Assembly: GCF_014648415.1 (NCBI RefSeq)
Contig: NZ_BMRB01000001.1
Coordinates: 682,001 to 746,000, forward strand
Direction: 5' to 3'
DNA length: 64,000 bases
From: Actinokineospora fastidiosa
Lineage (GTDB): Bacteria > Actinomycetota > Actinomycetes > Mycobacteriales > Pseudonocardiaceae
Numbering within the stretch: position 1 is the stretch's first letter; each line of letters begins with the position of its first letter. A model generated the notes under the pieces. It made no database searches. It saw nothing but the letters and a program-made list of their open reading frames with translations, and had not been told where the DNA came from. Position numbers and translations under genes: made by a program. Below, piece by piece: positions 17,220-25,116 of this stretch.

Positions 17220-18127
17220 GCGAAGCGGATCATCGCCGCGCCCGCGAGCACGAAGAACACGAGCACGACCAGCGCCGTCGAGCCGCCGCCGGTCGAGCTG
17301 GTGACGAGTTGGTCGACCGAGCCGGTGAGCACGACGCCGCACTCGGCGACCACCATGTGCCTGCCGGGCTCGACCCGGGTGAACTCGACGGCCGCGGTGA
17401 ACGCGCCCTCGGCGTCGGCGGTGGTCTCGCCGACGGTCTCGCCCTTGGACGTGAGCCGCACCGTCGCGTAGGGCTCGCAGCCCTCCCCGCTGGCGGACAA
17501 CGGGTCGCCGGGCTGGATGGTCTCGCGGTCCAGGGTGAGGCCGCCGTCGTCGGGCTCGTCGGCGGTGGTGGCCGTCGTGGTCGGTGTGTCCGTTGTGGTC
17601 GGTGGCGTGGTGGTCGTCGTCGGCGGCGCGGTGGTGGTGGTCGTCGTGACCGGCGGGGTCGTGGTGGTCACGGGCGGACGGGTCACGACGGGCGGGCGGG
17701 TCGTCGTGGTGACCGGCGGACGCGTTGTGGTCGTGACCGGTGGGTTGGTTGTCGTCGGGATGACGCCGCGGACGGTGAACCGGGTGCCGGACTTGGCGTT
17801 GTAGCAATGGAGGCTGATCGGGTGCGTGCCCTGCTCGGCCTCGCGGGGCACGGGCACGCTGAACGCGCCCGAGAGGTCCGTGCGCGGCTGCTCGTACTCG
17901 CCGTACGCCCAGGACAGGTACATCGTGGTGCACGCCCGGGCCGGATAGGCGATCGTCCACTCGACCTGGAACGTGCCGCCCGCGGGTCCAGACGACGGCA
18001 CGGCGCGCGCGGACAGGGTCGTCTGCTGCTGCGCGGAGGCGGGTGTCACAACCGCCAGCGCCACCATCACGACGGCGGCGGCAACCGCGATGCCCACGAT
18101 GCGTCCTAAAGCGCGCACAGTCCACAT
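17216..18127 (-). CDS. Cell-surface protein with Ig-like domains, a Thr/Pro stalk and a C-terminal anchor helix
   Basis: 303 residues. It has a signal peptide (about 1-32, ending ASA), a beta-sandwich-like domain (SARAVPSSGPAGGTFQVEWT ... with cysteines in ARACTTMYLSW and SLHCYNAKSG), then a stalk of TTTTRPPV-type repeats at roughly 128-195. A second beta domain follows (LDRETIQPGDPLSASGEGCE), and the protein ends in a membrane helix (TALVVLVFFVLAGAAMIRFA). It is probably displayed on the outer face of the membrane with the stalk crossing the wall. No catalytic motif is seen and the role is unknown. Confidence 0.7.
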   Translation of the reverse strand: MWTVRALGRIVGIAVAAAVVMVALAVVTPASAQQQTTLSARAVPSSGPAGGTFQVEWTIAYPARACTTMYLSWAYGEYEQPRTDLSGAFSVPVPREAEQGTHPISLHCYNAKSGTRFTVRGVIPTTTNPPVTTTTRPPVTTTTRPPVVTRPPVTTTTPPVTTTTTTAPPTTTTTPPTTTDTPTTTATTADEPDDGGLTLDRETIQPGDPLSASGEGCEPYATVRLTSKGETVGETTADAEGAFTAAVEFTRVEPGRHMVVAECGVVLTGSVDQLVTSSTGGGSTALVVLVFFVLAGAAMIRFA

Positions 18128-18220
18128 CCCTTGTCCGTTGTCCGGAAAGCGACGCCCGGCGGGTCCCGGCCCGCTGTAGCATTCCGCCTCGTTCGGGCCC
18201 GTACCTACCGGGGGTCACCC

Positions 18221-18997
18221 ATGGGACGTCTCACCGTCGTCGCGGTTGCGCTTGTGGGGATCTCCCTGATGGGAACCCCCGCGGCGGCGGCGCCGAGCGC
18301 GCCGCTGGAGGTCATCGTCACCGTCGACGGCGGCACCGTCACCGGCCGCACCGTCACCCTCGACCCGGCCCGCCCTGCCGAGCTGCGCGTCACCGCCGTC
18401 AACCCGACCGGACAGGCCAGACAGGTGCGCGTCATCCGGGTCTCCGGTGTGGCGCTGGCGCTGACCTTCTTCGCCTACGACACCGCGATCCCGTTCGAGG
18501 TGCCCGCGCGCGGCGAGGCCACCCGCACCTTCCCGCTGGACGTGCGCCACCTCGACGGCCAGGCCATCGGCCTGCTCCCCGCCTCCGTCGAACTCCTCGA
18601 CGACGACCGCGCGGTGCTCGGGAGCGTGGACACCGTGACCGACGTGCGCGGCTCGCTGTGGTCGGTCTACGGCGTGTTCGGCATCGCCATGGCCCTGCTG
18701 ACCGCGCTGACCTGGGCGAGCGCGCTGCTGGCGCTGGCCAGGCACCGGCTGTCCCCCAACCGCTTCCGCCGCGCGCTGCGCTTCCTGCCCGCGGGCGTCG
18801 GCACCGGCCTCGTCGCCGTGGTCACGCTGTCCGTGCTGCGGCTGGTCCCGCCGGAACCGGCCGTCGAGATCCCGATCGTGCTCGGCGCGGCCGTCATCGC
18901 GATGCTGCTCGGGTTCCTCACCCCGCACCCGGCGCCCGCGCCCGCCGACCCGGTCGACGGGCCCACCGTCGGGCTGACGACCAGGCCGCTGGCATGA
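18221..18997 (+). CDS. Membrane protein with an extracytoplasmic beta domain and three helices (partner of the kinase)
   Basis: 258 residues. A signal peptide (1-24) is followed by an extracytoplasmic all-beta domain (about 28-145, starting LEVIVTVDGGTVTGRTVTLD). Three membrane helices follow (SLWSVYGVFGIAMALLTALT, GVGTGLVAVVTLSVLRLV, IPIVLGAAVIAMLLGFLT). The ATG at 18221 has GGGGG upstream. The stop overlaps the start of the kinase gene (ATGA). The beta-domain-plus-three-helix layout repeats in the C-terminal half of that kinase. A sensory or regulatory partnership is inferred. Confidence 0.65.
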   Translation: MGRLTVVAVALVGISLMGTPAAAAPSAPLEVIVTVDGGTVTGRTVTLDPARPAELRVTAVNPTGQARQVRVIRVSGVALALTFFAYDTAIPFEVPARGEATRTFPLDVRHLDGQAIGLLPASVELLDDDRAVLGSVDTVTDVRGSLWSVYGVFGIAMALLTALTWASALLALARHRLSPNRFRRALRFLPAGVGTGLVAVVTLSVLRLVPPEPAVEIPIVLGAAVIAMLLGFLTPHPAPAPADPVDGPTVGLTTRPLA

Positions 18998-20634
18998 CCG
19001 CGGACGTGGGCGCGGCGCTGCCGCAGTACGCCGTCGGGAACAAGATCGGCTCCGGCGGCATGGGCGTGGTGTTCGAGGGCGTGCACCGTTCGCTGGGGCG
19101 CGCGGTGGCGATCAAACGGCTGGTCGCGGGCGACCCGGACGTCAACGTCCGCTTCGACCGGGAGGCGCGGGTGCTGGCCAGCCTCGACCACCCGCACATC
19201 GTGCCGGTGTACGACTACGTGCAGACCGGGCAGGACAACCTGCTGGTGATGGAGAAGCTGGACGGCGGCACCGTCTACAGCCGCTTCCACGGCGCGGGGC
19301 TGACCGGCGAGCAGTCGTGCGCGATCGCGCTGGCGATGCTCGCCGGGCTGCACGCCGCGCACCAGGCTGGTGTGCTGCATCTGGACGTCAAGCCGAAGAA
19401 CCTGCTGTTCACCTCGGCCGGGGTGATGAAGGTGGCCGACTTCGGCATCGCGCAGGTGGTCAGCGAGGGCGCGACGCTGGTGACGCACGGCGGCGAGGTG
19501 CTGGGCACCCCCGCCTACATCGCGCCGGAGCAGGCGATGGGCAACCCGCTCACCCCCGCCGCCGACATCTACGCGGCGGGCACCGTCCTCTATGAACTGC
19601 TGTCGGGCGATCTCCCGTTCGACCGGACCCGGGGCGCGGTCAGCATGATGCGCCAGCGCGTCTTCACCGATCCCCGCCCGCTGTCGGGCATTCCCGCACC
19701 GCTGTCCACTGTGGTCATGCGCAGCCTCGCCCGCGACCCCGCCGAGCGCTACCGCGACGCCGAGGCGTTCGCGGTGGACGTCGCCGGGGCGGCCACGGCG
19801 GTGTTCGGCCCCGGCTGGCTGGACCGCGCGGGCGTGCCGGTGCACCTGGCGCCGCGCGTGCTGACGGCCATCACCCGGCAGTCCCGGCCCGACGCGCCGA
19901 CGGTGGCGACACCGCCGATCCGCGGCGCGGCGCCGGAGCCGACCCGCACCTTCGACCCGCACGCGCTCAAGGGCATGCGGCCCGCGCGTGACCTGCTGCG
20001 CACCGCGCCGTCGCCGCTGTGGCCGGGGCTGGTCGCCGCGTTGGCGCTGGTCGTCATGGCCGTCCTGCCGTTCCTGGCGGCCCCGACCGTCGACCATCCC
20101 ACGACCCTCCGCGATGTGACCGTGAACGGCCAGGACGTCAGCGGTCCCGTCACCGTGGACCTCAGCGAGCCGGTGGCGATCACCGGGGCGCCGCCGTCGT
20201 TCACGCTGAACGCCGCGGGCATCCCGCTCGGGTCGGTCGAGGCGGGCGAGCCGGGGCCGCTGCTGCGCTGGCTGGTCGGCGGCGCGGTCACCGGCGAGAT
20301 CACCGAGGACGGGCGCGTCCAAGCGTTCACCGTGCTGACCCGTCAGCACCCGATGGCGAGCGCGATGGGCGCGGGGAGCCTGTTGCTGGCGCTGTTCGCG
20401 TTGGCGTACATCGAGTCCCTGGCCCGCGCGCTGCGTCGCGGTCACCGCAGGCCCGCCGCGCCGGTCGCCGCGGTCCCGCTGGGGGCGCTGCTCGGGGCGT
20501 CGGTGTGGATGCTGGTGTCCGCGCTGACCGTCCGGGAGCCCGTCGCGGCGTACGGGATCGGGGCGGCGGCGGCGGGCGCGGTGGCGGCGGCGGCGCTGGT
20601 GCTGGCTACGGCGTGGGCGGCGCGCAGGCGCTGA
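18994..20634 (+). CDS. Transmembrane Ser/Thr protein kinase, non-RD type
   Basis: 546 residues. The N-terminal Hanks-type kinase domain (about 12-275) has the glycine loop KIGSGGMGVVFEG, ATP-anchoring Lys41 (VAIK), catalytic Asp131 (HLDVKPKNLL), the DFG aspartate 149 and the GTPAYIAPEQ loop. The residue before the catalytic Asp is Leu, not Arg, so it is a non-RD kinase. The C-terminal half has one helix, a ~95-residue extracytoplasmic beta domain (VTVNGQDVSGPVTVDLSEP) and three more helices; no PASTA repeats are present. The ATG overlaps the upstream membrane-protein stop. The 3' end overlaps the convergent lysR by 29 nt. Confidence 0.88.
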   Translation: MTADVGAALPQYAVGNKIGSGGMGVVFEGVHRSLGRAVAIKRLVAGDPDVNVRFDREARVLASLDHPHIVPVYDYVQTGQDNLLVMEKLDGGTVYSRFHGAGLTGEQSCAIALAMLAGLHAAHQAGVLHLDVKPKNLLFTSAGVMKVADFGIAQVVSEGATLVTHGGEVLGTPAYIAPEQAMGNPLTPAADIYAAGTVLYELLSGDLPFDRTRGAVSMMRQRVFTDPRPLSGIPAPLSTVVMRSLARDPAERYRDAEAFAVDVAGAATAVFGPGWLDRAGVPVHLAPRVLTAITRQSRPDAPTVATPPIRGAAPEPTRTFDPHALKGMRPARDLLRTAPSPLWPGLVAALALVVMAVLPFLAAPTVDHPTTLRDVTVNGQDVSGPVTVDLSEPVAITGAPPSFTLNAAGIPLGSVEAGEPGPLLRWLVGGAVTGEITEDGRVQAFTVLTRQHPMASAMGAGSLLLALFALAYIESLARALRRGHRRPAAPVAAVPLGALLGASVWMLVSALTVREPVAAYGIGAAAAGAVAAAALVLATAWAARRR

Positions 20635-21481
20635 CCGCCGCGCGGACGAAGTCGACGACGACCGGGTCCGCGTCGACGGGCCACGCGACGGCGACCTGAC
20701 TGGGGCTCACGCCGACGACCGGCCGGTAGACCACGCCCGGGCGCGCGTAGAACCGCGCCGCCGACGCCGGGGCGAGCGCGACGCCGTAGCCGTTGGCGAC
20801 GGCCTGCAGCCAATCGTCGGGCTGGTCGGTGACCGCTCCGACGCGGGGCGGCCGGTCGCGTTCGTCGGTGGCGAGCCAGTAGTCGCGCCAGGGGCCCGTC
20901 TCGGCGGGGGCGGCGACGAACGGCTCGTCCCACAGGTCGCGGAAGGCGATCTCGGCGCGGTCGGCGAGCGGGTGTGCGGCGGGCAGCACGACCCAGCGCG
21001 GCTCGGTGAGCAGGACCTCGACGCGGAAGCCGTCCATGCCGGGGAACGGCAGGCGCACCAGGGCGGCGTCGACGTCGCCGCCCGCCAGCCCCGCCGTCGG
21101 GTCCGACCAGGCGGCCTGCCGCATGTCCACCCGCCAGCCCGGCCGCGCCTGGCCGAAGCGCTCGATGATCAGCGGCGTGGCCTCGTTCGCCGCGCTGGCG
21201 AGGAACCCGACCCGCAGCACGCGCGCCGCGCTCTTGGTCTCCCGCACCGCGTCGTCCCATGCGGCCAGCACCGTTGGCGCGCGGTCGGCGAGCGCGCGCC
21301 CGGCGTCGGTGAGGGTCATGCCGGTGCGGGTCCGGTGGAATAGGCCGACGCCGAGCTCGTCCTCCAGGCGTCTGACCTGTTTGGTCAGCGCGGGCTGGGA
21401 CACGAACAGGCGCCGGGCGGCGCGGGTGAGGCTGCCCTCCTCGGCGACGGCCAGGAAGCAGCGCAGCAGCCGCGTGTCCAT
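20606..21481 (-). CDS. LysR-family transcriptional regulator
   Basis: 291 residues. The N-terminal helix-turn-helix is canonical (LLRCFLAVAEEGSLTRAA, then LFVSQPALTKQVRRLEDELG) and the effector-binding domain is of normal length. The ATG is at 21479-21481. It is divergent from the small DoxX-like gene with only 62 nt between them, so it probably regulates that gene. The gap holds direct repeats of the type CAGGT(T)AT, a weak candidate operator. Confidence 0.9.
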   Translation of the reverse strand: MDTRLLRCFLAVAEEGSLTRAARRLFVSQPALTKQVRRLEDELGVGLFHRTRTGMTLTDAGRALADRAPTVLAAWDDAVRETKSAARVLRVGFLASAANEATPLIIERFGQARPGWRVDMRQAAWSDPTAGLAGGDVDAALVRLPFPGMDGFRVEVLLTEPRWVVLPAAHPLADRAEIAFRDLWDEPFVAAPAETGPWRDYWLATDERDRPPRVGAVTDQPDDWLQAVANGYGVALAPASAARFYARPGVVYRPVVGVSPSQVAVAWPVDADPVVVDFVRAAVSACAPPTP

Positions 21482-21543
21482 TCCGGCAGGTTATAGCCGC
21501 AGGTATTGGACGTCATCACCGCCCCTGGAGCAGAGTCGACAGC

Positions 21544-21885
21544 GTGTCCACCGCATACGTCGTCGTGGCGATCGTGACCGCCGCGGCCAACATCGCCGCC
21601 GCCGTCGCCGACTTCCTCCGTGCCGAGTGGATCGTCGGGAACCTGGCGAAGTACGGGCTGCCGGAGTCGTGGCTCGGTCCACTCGGGATCGCCAAGGCCG
21701 CGGGAGCGCTCGGGTTGGTGGCGGGTCTGGTCGTTCCGGCGCTGGGCATCGCGGCGGCGGCCTGCCTGACGCTCTACTTCGCCGGGGCCGTCATCACCGT
21801 CGTCAGGGCGCGCTGGTACTCGCACCTGGTGTTCCCGTCGGCGTTCCTCGCGCTCGCCGTCGCATCCCTCGTCACCGCCTGGTAG
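21544..21885 (+). CDS. DoxX-like small membrane protein
   Basis: 113 residues with four predicted membrane helices (AYVVVAIVTAAANIAAAVAD, IAKAAGALGLVAGLVVPALG, IAAAACLTLYFAGAVITVVR, VFPSAFLALAVASLVTAW). The order and spacing fit the DoxX-like family, some members of which act in redox or thiol homeostasis; most are uncharacterised. A GTG at 21544 is used. The divergent LysR gene is its likely regulator. Confidence 0.65.
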   Translation: MSTAYVVVAIVTAAANIAAAVADFLRAEWIVGNLAKYGLPESWLGPLGIAKAAGALGLVAGLVVPALGIAAAACLTLYFAGAVITVVRARWYSHLVFPSAFLALAVASLVTAW

Positions 21886-21950
21886 GACAGTCCGCGGAGC
21901 AGGTCTATCCTGCGAGGACCGCCCGCCGGGGCACTGCTCCATTAGAGTGA

Positions 21951-21968
21951 TACTTGACGGTTCAAGTA
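21951..21968. promoter_or_regulatory. Inverted repeat upstream of the Excalibur gene
   Basis: TACTTGA and TCAAGTA (perfect 7-bp arms, 4-nt spacer) lie 60 nt before the start at 22029. They could be an operator or part of the promoter, and the left arm contains a TTGACG. No matching -10 is seen at the right spacing. Confidence 0.35.
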
Positions 21969-22028
21969 ACGGTGGGTCGTCGACCTGTCGACCTCCCCCA
22001 CGAGTGCACCCGTGCGCGAGGGGACCAC

Positions 22029-23033
22029 ATGACGAGAGCGCGCCCGACCCGTTCGCGACTGACCACCGCGACGGCCGTCGTCGGCGCGTGCGCCGTGGTC
22101 TGGCTGGGCAGCGACCTGAGCCGGACACGGCCCACCTCCGCACAGCTCACCCCGGCGAGGCCCGCCACCACGATCACGTCCCCGACCCCCACCGCACCGT
22201 CCGCGCCGGCGAAAGCCACGGTGTCCCGGGTGGTCGACGCCCGAACCGTCCTGACCTCGGCGGGCGACCGGATCGTGGTGGCGGGCCTCGCCCCACCCGG
22301 CCCGTGCTGGGCGGCCGCCGCCACCGACTTCGCCACCGTCACCCTGCTGGGCACGGAGGTCACGATCGTCGACCCGACCCCGATCCTCGCCGCCCACCTA
22401 CCTGCCGAACCCCCCACCGACACTGGCCGCTCCAGCACCCTGTCCGCCGACGACCCCGGCCGCTCCGCCACCCCGTCCGCCGACGACACCGCGCGCTCCG
22501 CCACCCTGTCCGCCGACACCGCCCACTCCGCCACCCCGTCCGCTGGCAACGCTGGCCGCTCTGCCACTCCGTCCGCCGACAACGCCGGCCGCGCCGCCAC
22601 CTCGTCGGCCGACAACGCCAGCCGCGCCACCGCACTGTCCGCCGACGACGAAGTCAGCGCCGTCACCGCGGCCCTGACCCTCCCCGACGGCAGCGACTAC
22701 GCCGCCACCGCCCTGCACCTGGGCCACGCCAAACCGACCCCGGACGCCGCCACCACCCACCACGCCGCCGCCACCGCCGCGGGCGCCGCCCTCCAGGGCC
22801 TCTGGGGCCAACCCTGCCTAGGCGACGACATCCTCCACGTCCAAGTCCCCCCACCCGCGCCGAACCCGACCACCGCCAACCGGACGCCCCCAGCCCCCAA
22901 GGGCGACCCCAAGAACTACTACCGCAACTGCGCCGCCGCCCGAGCCTCCGGCAACGCCCCCATCCCCCACGACGCCCCCGGCTACCGCCCGGCCCTCGAC
23001 CGCGACCACAACGGCCTCGCCTGCGAGCGGTGA
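22029..23033 (+). CDS. Exported protein: degenerate SNase-like domain, 11-residue repeats and C-terminal Excalibur domain
   Basis: 334 residues from the ATG at 22029, which has AGGGG about 5 nt upstream. There is an N-terminal membrane or signal segment, then a stretch resembling a thermonuclease core (SRVVDARTVLTSAGDRIVVA, CWAAAATDFATVTLLGTEV). The matching second half (LPDGSDYAATALHLGHAKPT ... GAALQGLWG) comes only after an inserted repeat array. The C-terminal ~40 residues (YYRNCAAARASGNAPIPHDA ... DRDHNGLACER) are an Excalibur calcium-binding motif with the DxDxxGxxCE loop. The usual SNase catalytic residues are not evident, so nuclease activity is doubtful. Confidence 0.65.
   Translation: MTRARPTRSRLTTATAVVGACAVVWLGSDLSRTRPTSAQLTPARPATTITSPTPTAPSAPAKATVSRVVDARTVLTSAGDRIVVAGLAPPGPCWAAAATDFATVTLLGTEVTIVDPTPILAAHLPAEPPTDTGRSSTLSADDPGRSATPSADDTARSATLSADTAHSATPSAGNAGRSATPSADNAGRAATSSADNASRATALSADDEVSAVTAALTLPDGSDYAATALHLGHAKPTPDAATTHHAAATAAGAALQGLWGQPCLGDDILHVQVPPPAPNPTTANRTPPAPKGDPKNYYRNCAAARASGNAPIPHDAPGYRPALDRDHNGLACER
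22425..22652 (+). repeat. Seven 11-residue (33-bp) coding repeats
   Basis: The unit is GRSATPSADNA or close variants. Seven copies run head to tail, one of them 10 residues. The array is in frame and interrupts the SNase-like domain of the Excalibur protein. Confidence 0.8.
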
Positions 23034-23050
23034 ATCCCCCTGCGACGCAG

Positions 23051-23079
23051 AAGGCCCGTCCCCACGGGGAACGGGCCTT
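23051..23079. terminator. Hairpin terminator between the Excalibur gene and tRNA-Thr
   Basis: AAGGCCCGT-CCCC pairs with GGGG-A-ACGGGCCTT, giving a strong stem bounded by AA and TT, so it can serve both directions. It lies 17 nt after the Excalibur stop and 10 nt from the tRNA 3' end. Confidence 0.8.
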
Positions 23080-23088
23080 CGACCTGCG

Positions 23089-23162
23089 AGCCGCCTAAGG
23101 GAATCGAACCCTTGACCTGCTCATTACGAGTGAGCCGCTCTGGCCGACTGAGCTAAGGCGGC
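23089..23162 (-). tRNA. tRNA-Thr (anticodon CGT)
   Basis: A full cloverleaf can be folded on the minus strand. The acceptor is GCCGCCT/AGGCGGC, the D-arm is GCTC/GAGC, and the anticodon stem GCTCA/TGAGC closes the loop CTCGTAA with anticodon CGT. The T-arm is AAGGG TTCGATT CCCTT and the discriminator is U. No CCA is encoded. No integrase or attachment-site duplication is seen nearby. Confidence 0.95.
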
Positions 23163-23306
23163 AGGTGGGGCCAAGTGTAGCGGGCTCACTCCATCGGGGG
23201 TGGGGGTGGGGTCGGGGGTGGGGGGTGCGTCACTCCGGCGGGGTAGCGTCGTTTACTTCTTGCGTGCGTCTGAACGCCGCGCACGTGGTGAGGGAGGGGC
23301 CCGAAG

Positions 23307-24902
23307 ATGGATCGTCGTCTCCTGGCGGTGCCGATGTCGGTCGCGCTGCTGGTGCTGTGCGCCGGGCCGGTGGGCGCGCAGCCGACCACGCCGGTGCCCT
23401 CGCCCGCCAACCCGAGCGCGCCGCCGCCGAGTGCGCCGATCGGGCCGCAGCCGTTGGGGCACGCGGTGGGCGACGCCGGGACCGGGCTCGCGGTGATCCG
23501 GATCGCGCCGAACTCCCAGCCCACCGAGTCGATCATTCCGGGGGCCGAGGACAAGCTGCCGAAGCAGGCCGCCGTGGAGCTCGGGTTCGGGCTGGCCAGC
23601 GCGCAGGCCAACTCCGAGGCGTACCTGTCCTACGAGAAGGCGGTCGCGCAGGCGGCGCCCGGGGGCATCGCCGTGCAGGGCAGCAGCCCGCAGGCGCCCG
23701 GGTCGCTGGCGCAGACCGCGCCGCCGAACAACACCGAGCCGCGCGGCGGGGGCATCAACCCGCCGTCGACGCCGCTGGACACGCTTCTCAAGGTCGGTGT
23801 GCTCAACGGCAGGGTGCACGCCCAGTGGAGCGACACGCTCGGCCCCTGCGTGGACACCATCGCCGACGCCTCCACCGAGCTGGCGAGCCTGTCCGCGCTC
23901 AACGCCATCCCGACGCTGCCCAGCGCCCAGGACCTCTCCGGCGTGTTCGACGCGCCCAACCTCGACGCCGCGGGCGACAAGGCGCTCATCGAGGGGCTCA
24001 AGGAACTCGGGGGACCGCTGAGCACCCTCGGCGGCGTGCTGGGTGGGCCGGGGTCCACCGGGTCCGGGTCGCTGCTGAGCCTGCCGAACACGCTCTCCGC
24101 GCGGTCGGTCGTCAAGCTCGTCGACATCCCCGGCTCGAAGAACAAGGCCGTGCAGTCGACCTCGACGCTGCAGGTGGCGGCGGTGAAGCTGCTGGCGGGC
24201 ACGCCGTTCGAGATCACCGTCAAGGTGGTCAGCCAGCCGACGCTGCAGGTCACGTCGACCGGTGACAAGGCGACCTCCACCGTCGCCTACACCGCGCCGG
24301 TGCTGGAGGTCACGCAAGGCGGCAAGAGCCTCGGCAGGCTGGACGCGGCCAACCCGAAGCTGGACATCCCGGTCGGCATCCCGCTGCCCGGCGCGGACGC
24401 GCTGCCCGGCCTCAAGGACCTGCCGATCATCGGCGGCGTCCTCGGCGACGGCAGCCCGCTGGCCGACGCGGTGTCCGACGGCCTCAAGAAGCTCGACCTC
24501 GGCGTCCTGCGCCTGTCGGTGGCCGGGCTGACCCAGAAGGGCGAGCAGGCCACGACGCCGTTCAAGGGCTACCAGCTCGGCGCGTCGGCCCGCATGCTCG
24601 ACCTGCAGGTCCTGCCGACCGACGCGCTCGGCCTGCCGAACCTGCCCTCCGCGCTGGCCCAGATCTCCCTCGGCGAGCAGGTCGCCCGCGCCTACGCCCC
24701 GACCGGCGGCGTGGTCTGCGGGACGGCGACCCAGCAGCCGCAGGAGCCGCCCGCGCCCGCCCCACAGGGCAAGGCCCCGCCGCAGCTGGCCTACACCAAC
24801 GCCGCCTACCACTCGGTCCCGATCTTCTGGACCGGCACCGCCCTGCTCCTGCTCGGCGTGATCATGGTGGCCGCACTGCCCGCCCGCAGGCGCACCCGCT
24901 GA
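23307..24902 (+). CDS. Large secreted, C-terminally anchored protein of unknown function
   Basis: 531 residues. It has a signal peptide (about 1-24, ending VGAQ), a Pro/Ala/Ser segment, then a long region of repeated beta-strand-like stretches (LQVAAVKLLAGTPFEITVKV, PTLQVTSTGDKATSTVAYTA). Two cysteines occur, in GPCVDTIADAS and GGVVCGTATQ. Near the end is a membrane helix followed by RRRTR (FWTGTALLLLGVIMVAALPA). The composition recalls the SCO1860-type surface proteins of Streptomyces but there is no LAETG-like sorting motif, so that link is only a suggestion. An AGGGAGG precedes the ATG at 23307. Confidence 0.7.
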   Translation: MDRRLLAVPMSVALLVLCAGPVGAQPTTPVPSPANPSAPPPSAPIGPQPLGHAVGDAGTGLAVIRIAPNSQPTESIIPGAEDKLPKQAAVELGFGLASAQANSEAYLSYEKAVAQAAPGGIAVQGSSPQAPGSLAQTAPPNNTEPRGGGINPPSTPLDTLLKVGVLNGRVHAQWSDTLGPCVDTIADASTELASLSALNAIPTLPSAQDLSGVFDAPNLDAAGDKALIEGLKELGGPLSTLGGVLGGPGSTGSGSLLSLPNTLSARSVVKLVDIPGSKNKAVQSTSTLQVAAVKLLAGTPFEITVKVVSQPTLQVTSTGDKATSTVAYTAPVLEVTQGGKSLGRLDAANPKLDIPVGIPLPGADALPGLKDLPIIGGVLGDGSPLADAVSDGLKKLDLGVLRLSVAGLTQKGEQATTPFKGYQLGASARMLDLQVLPTDALGLPNLPSALAQISLGEQVARAYAPTGGVVCGTATQQPQEPPAPAPQGKAPPQLAYTNAAYHSVPIFWTGTALLLLGVIMVAALPARRRTR

Positions 24903-24932
24903 CGCGCTAGGCCCTCGGGTTCCGGCCTCGCA

Positions 24933-24997
24933 CTGAGACCGCGCGCTGAGACCGCGGGCTGAGACCTCGCGCTCAGGCCCGCGGCTCCGACCTCGCA
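24933..24997. repeat. 13-bp tandem repeat in a convergent intergenic gap
   Basis: Units of the type CTGAGACCGCGGG start at 24933, 24946, 24959, 24972 and 24985, exactly 13 bp apart, decaying in the last two copies. No gene is seen. Confidence 0.65.
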
Positions 24998-25049
24998 CCT
25001 CGTGCTGAGGCCGCCCCCGGTGGCTCGCCCTGCGCCGGAGCCGCCCATT

Positions 25050-25115
25050 TTCAGATGACGGCATCATATGATCGCACCATCTGGATGATGCGATCATATG
25101 ATCAGATCATCTGAA
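25050..25115. repeat. 66-bp AT-rich nested palindrome next to the holB stop
   Basis: TTCAGATGA (25050) faces TCATCTGAA (ending 25115). Two copies of the self-complementary ATCATATGAT lie at 25063-25072 and 25093-25102, and the centre reads GCACCATCTGGATGATGC. All pairs share one dyad at 25082.5. The AT content is far above its surroundings. It lies between two convergent genes and ends 1 nt before the holB stop codon. Confidence 0.75.
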
Positions 25116-25116
25116 C

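Noticed and set aside
23089-23162. tRNA-Thr as an integration site for a genomic island
   Set aside because: No integrase, excisionase or repeated 3' tRNA fragment is seen in the following 25 kb, and the neighbours look native.
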